The notes below the pieces were generated by a model. The model searched no databases. It saw only the letters and a program-made list of their open reading frames with translations, and had not been told where the DNA came from. Shown one piece after another: positions 23,448 through 32,100 of a stretch of DNA of 64,000 nt (position 1 is the stretch's first letter; each line of letters starts with the position of its first letter). Location: NCBI RefSeq assembly GCF_000236805.1, contig NZ_AGFX01000011.1, positions 744,001-808,000 on the forward strand, given 5' to 3'. Position numbers and translations under genes: made by a program. This stretch comes from Paenibacillus peoriae KCTC 3763. GTDB taxonomy: Bacteria > Bacillota > Bacilli > Paenibacillales > Paenibacillaceae.

Positions 23448-25022
23448 ATGAAGAAATACGGTTGGGTGATATTAGCGGCGATCTTGATCTGGTTGTGGCC
23501 GTCCTTCCCTCATGCGAATGCTGCAGGAGCAGAGTTGTTTCTGGATGGTAAAAGAGTGGAAGCACCGGCGGATGCCAGACCTGAAATGGTCAATGGCAAA
23601 GTCATGGTACCACTTCGAGTGGTTGGGGAGCAGCTTGGATATCAGTTCAAGTGGGAGCCGCAAGCCTATAAAATTTCAATTCAAAAAAACAGCACGGATA
23701 TGGCTATGTATGTAGGCCGCACATCGGCTGATGTGAATGGTAAAACAGTTAGTCTGGATGCGCCTCCTGTGCTGCGTGGCAACTCGACGATGGTTCCGTT
23801 GCGTTTTGTCGGGGAGCAAATGGGACTAAAAGTCGACTGGAATAATAAAAGTAAATCCGTAAACCTTAGTCAAAAGGCGGCAGCTCCGCAGACAGATCAA
23901 CAGTCCCAATCCCAAAAAACGTCACAAACGCCAACAGAAAGTAATAAAAGCACGCAAAAATTGTTTACCACTACAGCGACGACAACAAAATCCATTAAAG
24001 TAGACAAGCAAACGGAAACGGCATCTTCACCATCCAAGCAGCAGAATGCAGAACAGACCACAGCCAATGCGTTGCTTGTACAAAACATTTCTTTTGAGAG
24101 GGACACATTAAAGATTTCTCTGAACAAAGACGCAACCCCTAAAGTGTCCGAAATGACGGGGCCTGACCGCATTGTTGTAGATTTACCAGGGGCTTCGCTG
24201 GCGTCTGATTTTTCCCAACTGTTTCCGATTCGTAAGGATGGCACACAGGCTTTGACGAACAGTGACAGCGAGGATGTGGAGGAAATCAGATTTGCTCCCG
24301 CAGATGGGCAAAATGGGGGCGTTCGTGTCGTCATTGCCTTGAACCAGGCACGTGATTACGAGCTTTCAACAAATAGCACGGGTGAAATCGTCCTCCAATT
24401 GCGTGAGCATAGTGTGAACCCTCAAGTGGTCACGCCGACTCATGTCGAAGGACGGCGGCTTGTCGTAATTGATCCTGGACATGGTGGCAAGGACCCTGGA
24501 GCAGCCAGTGTGTCTGGACGACGCGAGAAGGAGTTTACATTGGCCGTAGCCTTAAAGGTTCAGCAGCTTTTGCAAAATGATCCTTCAATTCAGGTCGTAA
24601 TGACCCGGGATGGAGATACGTATCCGACGCTCGATGAACGCGCCCAACTGGCGAATGATCAACAGGCGAGCGTGTTTATTTCTATCCATGGCAACAGTAT
24701 GCCAGCCTCCAATAACGGAAAAGCGAATGGCTCTGAAACCTACTATGCACGCCAGGAAAGCTTGAGTCTGGCAACGACGATGCACAAGCATCTTGTAACG
24801 GCTACCGGTTTTAAGGATAACGGTATTAAGATGGCAAGCCATTTGGTAACAAGAAAATCGCAAATGCCGGCCGTGCTGCTGGAATGCGGCTATCTGAGCA
24901 ATCCGTCTGATGAAGCAGCTATGTTTACAGAAGAAACACAGGAGAGGATTGCACAAGGTATTGTCGATGGATTAAAAGAGTATTTAGGAACAGAAACGGT
25001 GACAACAGAAGCGCTTAACTAA
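23448..25022 (+). CDS. N-acetylmuramoyl-L-alanine amidase with stalk and AMIN domains (first of a pair)
   Basis: A secreted peptidoglycan hydrolase of 524 residues that would cut the amide between MurNAc and L-alanine. A signal peptide ends near HANAAGA (residue about 25). Next comes a copper-amine-oxidase-like stalk unit with two copies of the VMVPLRVVGEQLGY / TMVPLRFVGEQMGL motif, a low-complexity Ser/Thr/Gln linker of about 70 residues, an AMIN-type domain (VQNISFERDTLKISL, GPDRIVVDLPGA), and a C-terminal amidase_3 domain. Zinc ligands and the catalytic Glu appear in VIDPGHGGKDPGA, REKEFTLA, VFISIHGNSMP and AVLLECGYLSNPSD. I chose the ATG at 23448 (AGGGG seven bases before) over upstream starts, as it gives a proper signal peptide. 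It is followed by a terminator and then a paralogue. Confidence 0.92.
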   Translation: MKKYGWVILAAILIWLWPSFPHANAAGAELFLDGKRVEAPADARPEMVNGKVMVPLRVVGEQLGYQFKWEPQAYKISIQKNSTDMAMYVGRTSADVNGKTVSLDAPPVLRGNSTMVPLRFVGEQMGLKVDWNNKSKSVNLSQKAAAPQTDQQSQSQKTSQTPTESNKSTQKLFTTTATTTKSIKVDKQTETASSPSKQQNAEQTTANALLVQNISFERDTLKISLNKDATPKVSEMTGPDRIVVDLPGASLASDFSQLFPIRKDGTQALTNSDSEDVEEIRFAPADGQNGGVRVVIALNQARDYELSTNSTGEIVLQLREHSVNPQVVTPTHVEGRRLVVIDPGHGGKDPGAASVSGRREKEFTLAVALKVQQLLQNDPSIQVVMTRDGDTYPTLDERAQLANDQQASVFISIHGNSMPASNNGKANGSETYYARQESLSLATTMHKHLVTATGFKDNGIKMASHLVTRKSQMPAVLLECGYLSNPSDEAAMFTEETQERIAQGIVDGLKEYLGTETVTTEALN

Positions 25023-25050
25023 GTGATTAATCAAGAGGGTTAAAAAAAGA

Positions 25051-25100
25051 GCTGCTTTCCACCTTTATGGAAATTCATGGAGGTGAAAAGCAGTTTTTTT
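25051..25100 (+). terminator. Terminator between the two amidase genes
   Basis: GCTGCTTTCCACCT pairs with AGGTGAAAAGCAG around an AT-rich loop, followed by seven T. Confidence 0.88.
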
Positions 25101-25325
25101 ATTTTTTTCGACGATGACTTTTGACGGAAAACGAAAGGACTATTTTTTTAGTCATAATTCGACAAAAATAGTTCTTAGGCACGTATATTTCTGATATGAT
25201 GGAATATATTCGCAACTTTTGGTGTGAGATAACGTCTAAAAGGTTGTCTGATATTACATAAGCGCGTATATCAGGTCGCCGCACCGGAGCATGTGGCAAA
25301 AAAAATATGAATGGAAGGGTGACGA

Positions 25326-26825
25326 ATGAAGAAATTTGGTTTTTTGTTGTTATTATTTGTCTTCATGTGGGCGGTTCCGGGTTATGGACATGCGGCTTCG
25401 AGTGGAACGCAAATCTATCTCGACGATCAACAGTTAAGTGTCCCTAGTGGCGCTAAGGCGCAAGTGATAGGCGGAAGCACAATGGTTCCGCTACGCGTAA
25501 TTTCTGAAAATTTAGGATATGACGTGACATGGAAGCAGCAGGCGCGAACCATAACGATTGAGAAGGACAGTACTTCGATCCGAATGAACATCGGAAGCAA
25601 GACGGCGACTGTCAATGGAAGCGACATTAGTCTGGATGCTTCGCCTCTGCTGCGTTCCAATTATGCCCTTGTACCGCTTCGTTTTATCGGGGAGCAAATG
25701 GGACTGGACGTAAAATGGGACAGCAGCTCCAAGTCCGTAAAATTATATACCCGCAGCAGCGGGTCTGGGAACGGGGAATTTACACCTCCGAAATCCGGGA
25801 ATAACAGTTCTAGTACAGGAAGTGTAACTACACCAGCTAATAATGCGAGCACAGGTGTTACACCAGTACAGGAAATCAGTTTCAGCCAAAATCGTTTAAC
25901 CATCACAACTGCGGGTACAGTCAAGCCAAAAGCGTTTGCGATGACAGCTCCTGACCGGGTTGTTGTGGATTTGCCAGCAACTGTGTTTGCTGACAATTTT
26001 GGAGATCAGCAGAATCTGGATAACACCTTGAATGGTTCACTGGACATTCAGAATGAAGCGGATGTGTCCGGTATCCGTTATGCTTTGTTCCAAAAGGAGC
26101 CTTCAACAGTCCGGGTTGTTATTGATTTGAAGCATGCCATGAACTACACTGCATACAATGATGGATCCAATCATGTCATCGTCGATCTGGCAACCAAGGA
26201 TTCAATCAATACAACGCCTGATGCCACGTTGCCAGATGGTTCATCACCAGACGATTCACAGACATCACCAGTGAACAGTAATGGTAAAAAGGTCGTTGTT
26301 ATTGATGCAGGTCATGGAGCAAAGGATTCTGGGGCAGTTGGGGTTTCAAGAAAAAATTACGAGAAGACCTTTAACCTGGCTATGGCGTTGAAAGTGGAAA
26401 GCATTTTAAAGCAGAATCCTAAGCTTGAGGTCGTATTGACGCGCAGCGACGACACATTCCTGGAGCTTAAACAGCGGGTAAAAGTGGCTGAAAATCTCAA
26501 CGCTAATGTATTTGTGTCCATTCATGCTAACAGCAGCGGCAGTTCAGCTTCCAACGGTACAGAGACGTATTACCAGCGGAGTGCCAGCAAAGCGTTCGCG
26601 GACGTTATGCATAAGTACTTTGCTCCTGCAACGGGTCTGACAGACCGGGGCATTCGTTATGGCAATTTCCATGTGATTCGGGAAACGACTATGCCAGCCG
26701 TTTTGCTTGAGGTAGGATATTTGAGTAATGCAAAAGAGGAAGCCACACTGTTTGATGAAGATTTTCAAAACCGGGTAGCTCAGGGGATTGCAGATGGCAT
26801 CACAGAGTATCTTGGTGTAAAATAA
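25326..26825 (+). CDS. N-acetylmuramoyl-L-alanine amidase with stalk and AMIN domains (second of a pair)
   Basis: A 499-residue paralogue of the preceding amidase with the same order: signal peptide (to about AHAASS), two stalk motifs (TMVPLRVISENLGY, ALVPLRFIGEQMGL), a Ser/Gly/Asn linker, AMIN-type domain (QEISFSQNRLTITT, APDRVVVDLPAT) and amidase_3. The active-site residues are present in VIDAGHGAKDSGAVG, NYEKTFNLA, VFVSIHANSSG and AVLLEVGYLSNAKEE. The ATG at 25326 has GAAGGGTGACGA upstream. A possible promoter is TTCTTA-17-TATGAT near 25172-25200. It is likely in one unit with the GerMN lipoprotein 45 bp downstream. The linker and AMIN parts differ much more between the two paralogues than the catalytic domains do. 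Confidence 0.92.
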   Translation: MKKFGFLLLLFVFMWAVPGYGHAASSGTQIYLDDQQLSVPSGAKAQVIGGSTMVPLRVISENLGYDVTWKQQARTITIEKDSTSIRMNIGSKTATVNGSDISLDASPLLRSNYALVPLRFIGEQMGLDVKWDSSSKSVKLYTRSSGSGNGEFTPPKSGNNSSSTGSVTTPANNASTGVTPVQEISFSQNRLTITTAGTVKPKAFAMTAPDRVVVDLPATVFADNFGDQQNLDNTLNGSLDIQNEADVSGIRYALFQKEPSTVRVVIDLKHAMNYTAYNDGSNHVIVDLATKDSINTTPDATLPDGSSPDDSQTSPVNSNGKKVVVIDAGHGAKDSGAVGVSRKNYEKTFNLAMALKVESILKQNPKLEVVLTRSDDTFLELKQRVKVAENLNANVFVSIHANSSGSSASNGTETYYQRSASKAFADVMHKYFAPATGLTDRGIRYGNFHVIRETTMPAVLLEVGYLSNAKEEATLFDEDFQNRVAQGIADGITEYLGVK

Positions 26826-26870
26826 ATCTTCAACAAATCGCTTGCCAACGTCAAGCAAGGAGGGGGACAT

Positions 26871-27521
26871 ATGAACAAGAAAATCGTAATCGCAGGTCTG
26901 CTGGCACTGTTTGCTATAGCAGGCGCAGGCTGTGCCTCCAAGCAGACAGCTGCTCCGGCAGCTCCGACTCAGGAAACACAAACACCTGCTGCGCCGAATA
27001 GTACGCCTGGGCAAACGACTCCTGATTCATCGGCTCAGTCTGCTGACAATAATGGGGCGTCTCAGACTCCTGCATCCCCGTCAACGGAACCTACAACAAC
27101 CAAGACGGAAACAGGAAAATCAGGAGATCACCAAACGCAGCAGATCACAGTGTACTACACCGATACTCAAGAGACTGGCTTGAAAGAGCAGAAAAAGGAA
27201 ATTACCTATCCAAGCGAGCTGGAAAAATACCAAAAGGCGTTTGAAGCTTTGCAAAAGAGTGGGGATTCTGCTTTGATACCATTATGGTCTGATAAAATTT
27301 CCGTGCATAATATCAAATTGGATAACGGAGCATTGACCCTTGACATTTCTTTGCCGGACGAAGCGCGTCTGGGTGCAGGCGGCGAGGAATTGGCTATTGA
27401 TGCTTTGAAGAAAACGATGTTCCAGTTCAAGGAAATCAAAACACTGGATTTGCTCGTTGATGGTCAGGCTCTGGAGTCCTTAATGGGACATGTAGATTTG
27501 GAACATCCAATGAGCCGTTAA
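26871..27521 (+). CDS. GerMN-domain lipoprotein
   Basis: A 216-residue lipoprotein. The N-terminus has a signal peptide with lipobox IAGAGCASK (Cys about 22), then a Pro/Thr/Gln-rich linker of about 70 residues. The C-terminal GerMN domain begins at QITVYYTDTQETGLKEQKKE and includes VHNIKLDNGALTLDISLP and ALKKTMFQFKEIKTLDLLVD. GerMN domains are found in GerM-type sporulation proteins and other extracytoplasmic proteins. Position after two amidases suggests a role at the cell wall, perhaps in sporulation or germination; that is inference. The SD AAGGAGGGGGAC precedes the ATG. Confidence 0.87.
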   Translation: MNKKIVIAGLLALFAIAGAGCASKQTAAPAAPTQETQTPAAPNSTPGQTTPDSSAQSADNNGASQTPASPSTEPTTTKTETGKSGDHQTQQITVYYTDTQETGLKEQKKEITYPSELEKYQKAFEALQKSGDSALIPLWSDKISVHNIKLDNGALTLDISLPDEARLGAGGEELAIDALKKTMFQFKEIKTLDLLVDGQALESLMGHVDLEHPMSR

Positions 27522-27675
27522 CAGATCAGATTATATGAAAATTTCTCGGAAATTTGCACACTTTTCACGTGCAATTTGTGACAAATAATGATAATATAGG
27601 AGTGTGTTTCTCGCCTATGCAGGCAGTCATGCACAAATAGTATTCGTTTCTTTCCGGATGATTATTTAGAGTGAC

Positions 27676-27715
27676 CGTCTTGATGCGGGTTATCCCGTAT
27701 CAGGACGTTTTTTTT
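27676..27715 (+). terminator. Intrinsic terminator before nth
   Basis: A 14 bp stem, CGTCTTGATGCGGG paired with CCCGTATCAGGACG around TTAT, followed by eight T. It ends the amidase/GerMN unit. Confidence 0.92.
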
Positions 27716-27733
27716 GGTAGGAGGTAGGATTCC

Positions 27734-28408
27734 GTGAATGCAGCAACCGCACGTCATATATTGGATACCATCGGTACGATGTTTCCAGATGCCCATTGTG
27801 AGTTGAACCATGACAATGCCTTTGAATTAACGATTGCCGTGTTATTGTCGGCTCAGTGCTCCGATCAGATGGTCAATAAAGTAACGGCAGACCTGTTTCA
27901 AAAATACAAGTCACCCGAGGATTATTTGGCTGTACCTATTGAGGAGCTGGAGCAGGATATTCGCAGAATCGGCTTGTACCGAAACAAGGCCAAGCATATT
28001 CATAACCTGTGCCGTATATTGATAGACCAGTACGGGGGAGAAATACCATCTGAGCATGATCAGCTAGTCAAGCTTCCTGGTGTTGGACGCAAGACGGCTA
28101 ATGTCGTCGTATCTACCGCATTTAATGTACCGGCTATTGCGGTGGACACGCATGTAGAGCGCGTATCCAAACGGCTTGGTTTTGCAGGATGGGATGATTC
28201 AGTGCTTGAGGTGGAAAAAAAGCTGATGAAAAGAGTACCTAGGGATGAATGGTCATTGACCCACCACAGGCTTATTTTTTTCGGTCGCTACCATTGCAAG
28301 GCTCAAAATCCTCAATGTCAGGTATGTCCGTTGCTTGATGTATGCAGGGAAGGCAAGAAACGTATGAAAACGTCTCTTATCAGAAAAGATAAGGAACGTA
28401 GAGCTTAA
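27734..28408 (+). CDS. nth: Endonuclease III
   Basis: A base-excision repair DNA glycosylase/AP lyase for oxidised pyrimidines, 224 residues. The helix-hairpin-helix is in LVKLPGVGRKTANVVV with the catalytic lysine, and the catalytic aspartate in AIAVDTHVERVSKRLG. The C-terminal [4Fe-4S] loop CX6CX2CX5C is complete in HCKAQNPQCQVCPLLDVC. The GTG start at 27734 has GGAGG about 9 bp upstream. In Bacillus nth lies next to dnaD and ponA; here the neighbours differ. Confidence 0.96.
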   Translation: MNAATARHILDTIGTMFPDAHCELNHDNAFELTIAVLLSAQCSDQMVNKVTADLFQKYKSPEDYLAVPIEELEQDIRRIGLYRNKAKHIHNLCRILIDQYGGEIPSEHDQLVKLPGVGRKTANVVVSTAFNVPAIAVDTHVERVSKRLGFAGWDDSVLEVEKKLMKRVPRDEWSLTHHRLIFFGRYHCKAQNPQCQVCPLLDVCREGKKRMKTSLIRKDKERRA

Positions 28409-28466
28409 AGACCCATAGAACTTGCAAAGGGTTTAACCATTTATGTGTAGAAAAGGATGAAGAGTA

Positions 28467-28739
28467 ATGAAGTGCATTTCGGTATATACAGACAATTTTG
28501 AGGCGTTTTCTGATATTTTTGAGCAGATTGTAACCACAGAGTTTGCTGAAAATGAAGAGCGCGATCTTGAAGGGATTACGGTCAGCCATTCCGGGGATGT
28601 ACCTGAGCACTATCTGGAACGTATGTCACAAAAGCCAGAAGTGGTCGTAATGAAGGACAAATCCCGCGGAATTACGATTTTGCAGCATGGTCAAGTATTT
28701 GAAATTTTACTGCCAGTGCTTGAGACAGCAGCAAATTAA
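28467..28739 (+). CDS. Small conserved-looking protein of unknown function
   Basis: A 90-residue acidic cytosolic protein (MKCISVYTDNFEAFSDIFEQ at the N-terminus, SRGITILQHGQVFEILLP near the end). No membrane segment or known motif that I can name. It has a reasonable SD (AAGGATGAAGAGTA) and an ATG 58 bp after nth, and codon use resembles the neighbours, so it is probably a real gene. Its order of beta-strand-like and helical segments suggests a small alpha/beta fold. Unrelated to nth by sequence. Confidence 0.72.
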   Translation: MKCISVYTDNFEAFSDIFEQIVTTEFAENEERDLEGITVSHSGDVPEHYLERMSQKPEVVVMKDKSRGITILQHGQVFEILLPVLETAAN

Positions 28740-28852
28740 GTGCAATTAGCGGATGACATGTACTGCATGTTCCGGTAGGCGGCTCGGCTGGTCTAACCAG
28801 CCTGAAGGCGCATGACCTACGCGAATCTTGAAGACCATCTGTTGCTTACATA

Positions 28853-29056
28853 TTGCTTTCGTCTTTGCCCTTTAAGGGCTTTGATGAAACGCATTCGGTT
28901 GCCAAAATACTTATTCCTTTAATTGATGAGCGTCATCCTGAGTACTTACCAGGAGATTCGATTAAATGGAAATTTACAGAACAAAATGAACCTATGGTGA
29001 TCATTTACGAAAACAGCGTTCCCCAAAGTCAGGCACTGGCGGGGAACGCTGTTTAG
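28853..29056 (+). CDS. Weakly supported 67-residue ORF, possibly a gene remnant
   Basis: A frame with ordinary-looking protein composition (VAKILIPLIDERHPEYLPGD, then WKFTEQNEPMVIIYE) but no ATG and no SD: the first usable start is a TTG at 28853, and the frame extends without a start to a stop at 28829. Its last 15 codons lie inside a perfect terminator stem, which is unusual for a functional C-terminus. It may be a short real gene with a weak start or the tail of a lost gene. No family recognised. Confidence 0.3.
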   Translation: MLSSLPFKGFDETHSVAKILIPLIDERHPEYLPGDSIKWKFTEQNEPMVIIYENSVPQSQALAGNAV

Positions 29057-29063
29057 TTTTTTT
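29011..29063 (+). terminator. Strong terminator upstream of dynA
   Basis: AAACAGCGTTCCCC pairs exactly with GGGGAACGCTGTTT, followed by AG and seven T. Confidence 0.9.
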
Positions 29064-29149
29064 AATTGTGATGATTCTCACAGTGGCACAGGAGTGCTAC
29101 AATATAGCTATTTGATGCTGTCAAGAGACAAGGAGTGGAACCGTAGCTT

Positions 29150-32100
29150 ATGATGCAAACGATTACAGGGAATGCCGGAAAGTGGTCAGATACAATTGAA
29201 CAGATACGGAATACTTTGCATACAGCAGGGGACAGGGCGGGAGCCAAGGCTCTGGCTGACCTACTAGAGAAGGCGCATGCAGACGAATTGACCATTGCCT
29301 TTTGTGGACATTTCTCGGCGGGGAAATCAAGCTTGATTAATAGCTTGTGCGGTAAGACGGTGCTGCCCTCCGGACCAGTGCCTACGAGCGCTAATGTGGT
29401 GTCCATCCGGCATGGACATTCAAGAGCACTCATTCATCCAGCCCGAACATCGGAAAACCCCGAGCCAGAAGTGATGGAAACTTCCATAGCCGAACTGGCT
29501 GAATATTGTAAAAATGGCGGGGCCTATGAATCCATTCAGGTATGGGAGGATATCCCGATGCTATCTGGTGGAGGGGTGCTGCTGGATACACCAGGCGTAG
29601 ATTCCACAGACCAAGGGCATGCGCTGGCGACACATTCAGCTTTACATTGGGCAGATATCGTTTTTTATGTGATGGATTACAACCATGTTCAATCTGAGAA
29701 TAACTTGTCCTTTGCCAAAAGCTTATCGGATTGGGGCAAGCCGTTATACTTGATCATCAATCAAATCGATAAACACCGGGAGCGGGAGCTTTCATTTACA
29801 CGTTACCGCAATGAGGTGGAGGCCAGCTTTCATGCGTGGCAGGTCCATTATACAGATATATTGTTTACTTCCTTAAAAGAGCGGAATCACCCTTGGAACC
29901 AGTGGCAACAGCTGCCGTCGTTGATCCAGCAATTACTGAAGCGCAAAACGGAGCTGTTGGCGTACAGCCTGGTATCCTCCATGCACCATTTGGTAGAGCA
30001 GCATGTGGAGGATGTGCAGGCAGCTGAAGAAGAAGAGCTGAGCATGCTGCTGGAAGAGGCGGGTGGAGAAGAGGCGATTTCCCGCCTGGAATTGGAGCAG
30101 AAAGCCTTGCAGCAAGAGGATGAGCAGTGGCGGATGCTTCCGGAACAAGAGCACACACGGCTGCGGCAAGAGCTGGATCGTTTACTGGAGCATGTGCATT
30201 TGACACCAGCGGAGCTGCGTGAAGCAGCAGGTGAATATTTGGAGAGCCGCAAGCCCGGCTTTAAAATCGGGCTGTGGTTTGCCGGAGGGAAGACGGAGCG
30301 AGAAAAGGAGCATCGCTTGGAGCGGTTGACACGGATGCTGACCGATCAGGTGGAGGGGCAACTACTCCCCCATGTGCGCGAGCTGCTGAGAGCTTGGGGA
30401 GAAGGTCATGGGTTGTTGTCTGCTGCGATGGAGCAAGAGCTGGATGGCATTCGTCCTGTAACGGATCGGCAGCTGATTGAGCAGACGGTCAAGGAAACGG
30501 CGCTGTCGCCGGAGTATACGCTGAACTATTGTAAGGACCTTCGCGCCGCAGTCACGGCAGATTGTCGCCGCAAGGCGTTGGAGCTGGCAGACCGCCTGCT
30601 GGCCCAGCTTACGGTGCAGGCCGAGGGCCGTCGCGCGGCTCTTGCGTCCGCCCGCCATGCGCTGCTGGCGCAGGCTGACGCGGCGAGCCGCTACAGCGCA
30701 CGGGTGCGCGCTGCGGCTGCACACGCCACCGCGCTGCGCAGCCTGCTGCCGCAGGCCTCCGCGCCTGCCGCGTTGCCCCGCGCGGCTGCGCTTGCTGCTG
30801 GAGCCGACGCCGCGGCCCGGGTGGCTCCAGCAGCACTAACAGATCCGTCGCGGCCCGCCATCGCTGGCACATGCGCCGGATCGTCGTTGCCGCAAGCGGG
30901 CACGGCGGCGGCACAGTCTGCCGCCGGAGGGCGCCGCACGCGGCTGGAGGCAGCAGCGGCTCGGCTGAAAACCGCCGCTGCCTTGGTAAATCCGTACCCT
31001 GCCATGCAGGCGACGGTACGGGATTTGCATGCCCGCGCAGCTGCGCTGGAGGGCGGGCGGTTCACGCTGGCGCTGTTTGGAGCGTTCAGCGCCGGAAAGT
31101 CCAGCTTCGCCAATGCTTTGCTGGGCGAAGCGGTGTTGCCCGTATCGCCGCATCCAACGACAGCGGCGATTAACCGTATTATGGCGCCAGCCAGTCCTGA
31201 GCGCCATGCCACGGCTGACGTCCACATGAAATCAGTGGACGCCTTGCGGGACGATCTTAAATATTCGTTCCGGTTATTGGGCTTGGGGGAACCGGAGGCA
31301 GTAGGCTGGCAGGAAGCCGTACGTGAGTTGTCCCCGGAAGGGATTCACCCTGCCGGAAGGCCGCATTACAGCTTTTTGAAGGCTGCTGCAGCCGGATGGG
31401 AAGAAGCTCAAAGCTTGCTGGGCCAGCAGCTTCAGGTCAATCTAGAACAGTATCGGGATTTTGTCGCGTCCGAGCACAAGTCATGCTTCGTGGAGCATAT
31501 CGACCTTTATTATGATTGCGCTCTGACCCGTCAGGGAATTGTGTTAGTGGATACGCCTGGAGCGGATTCTGTGAACGCCCGGCACACTGGTGTGACCTTC
31601 AATTATATGAAGCATGCAGATGCGCTTGTATTTATCACGTATTACAATCATGCGTTTACCCAAGGAGACCGGCAATTTTTGAACCAGTTGGGCCGAGTTA
31701 AAGAGACGCTGGCGCTGGATCAGACCTTTTTTATCGTCAATGCCTCTGATTTGGCTTCATCCGAAGAAGAACTGCAATCCGTGACCCGACATGTACAGGA
31801 ACAACTACAGGCGAATGGAATCCGAAAGCCGCGTATTTATCCGTTGTCCAGCATGCTCGCACTCGAAGCAGCCGAACAGGGAGAGCCCTCGCTGCGTACA
31901 GCTTCGCGTTTTGATGGGTTTGAAAAAGACTTTTCGGCATTCGCAGCTGATGAGCTGGCGGGCTTGTCTATTGCTTCTGCAATGCAGGAGCTGGGGCGGG
32001 TGCGAAACCGGATAGAGCAGCATGCCGCTGATGCCCGGTATGGTGTAGAAGAACGTGCGATTCGATTAGAGCGATTAAAACGTATTCGCAGCGAGCTGGA

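Larger units (their letters stand above)
28740..29149. other. Region before dynA: hairpin, a weak ORF and a terminator
   Basis: The stretch holds an imperfect palindrome at about 28775-28820 (GGCTGG/CCAGCC with flanking GTAGG/CCTAC, no T run), a poorly supported ORF (28853-29056, listed separately) and a strong terminator (29011-29063). The dynA promoter is not obvious; AATATAGCTA near 29101 is the only -10-like sequence. Confidence 0.4.

Noticed and set aside
30609-31227. Several overlapping open frames on both strands within dynA
   Set aside because: They arise from the GC-rich Ala linker region, in which stop codons are rare on all frames; composition is Arg/Ala/Cys-rich and no SD is present.
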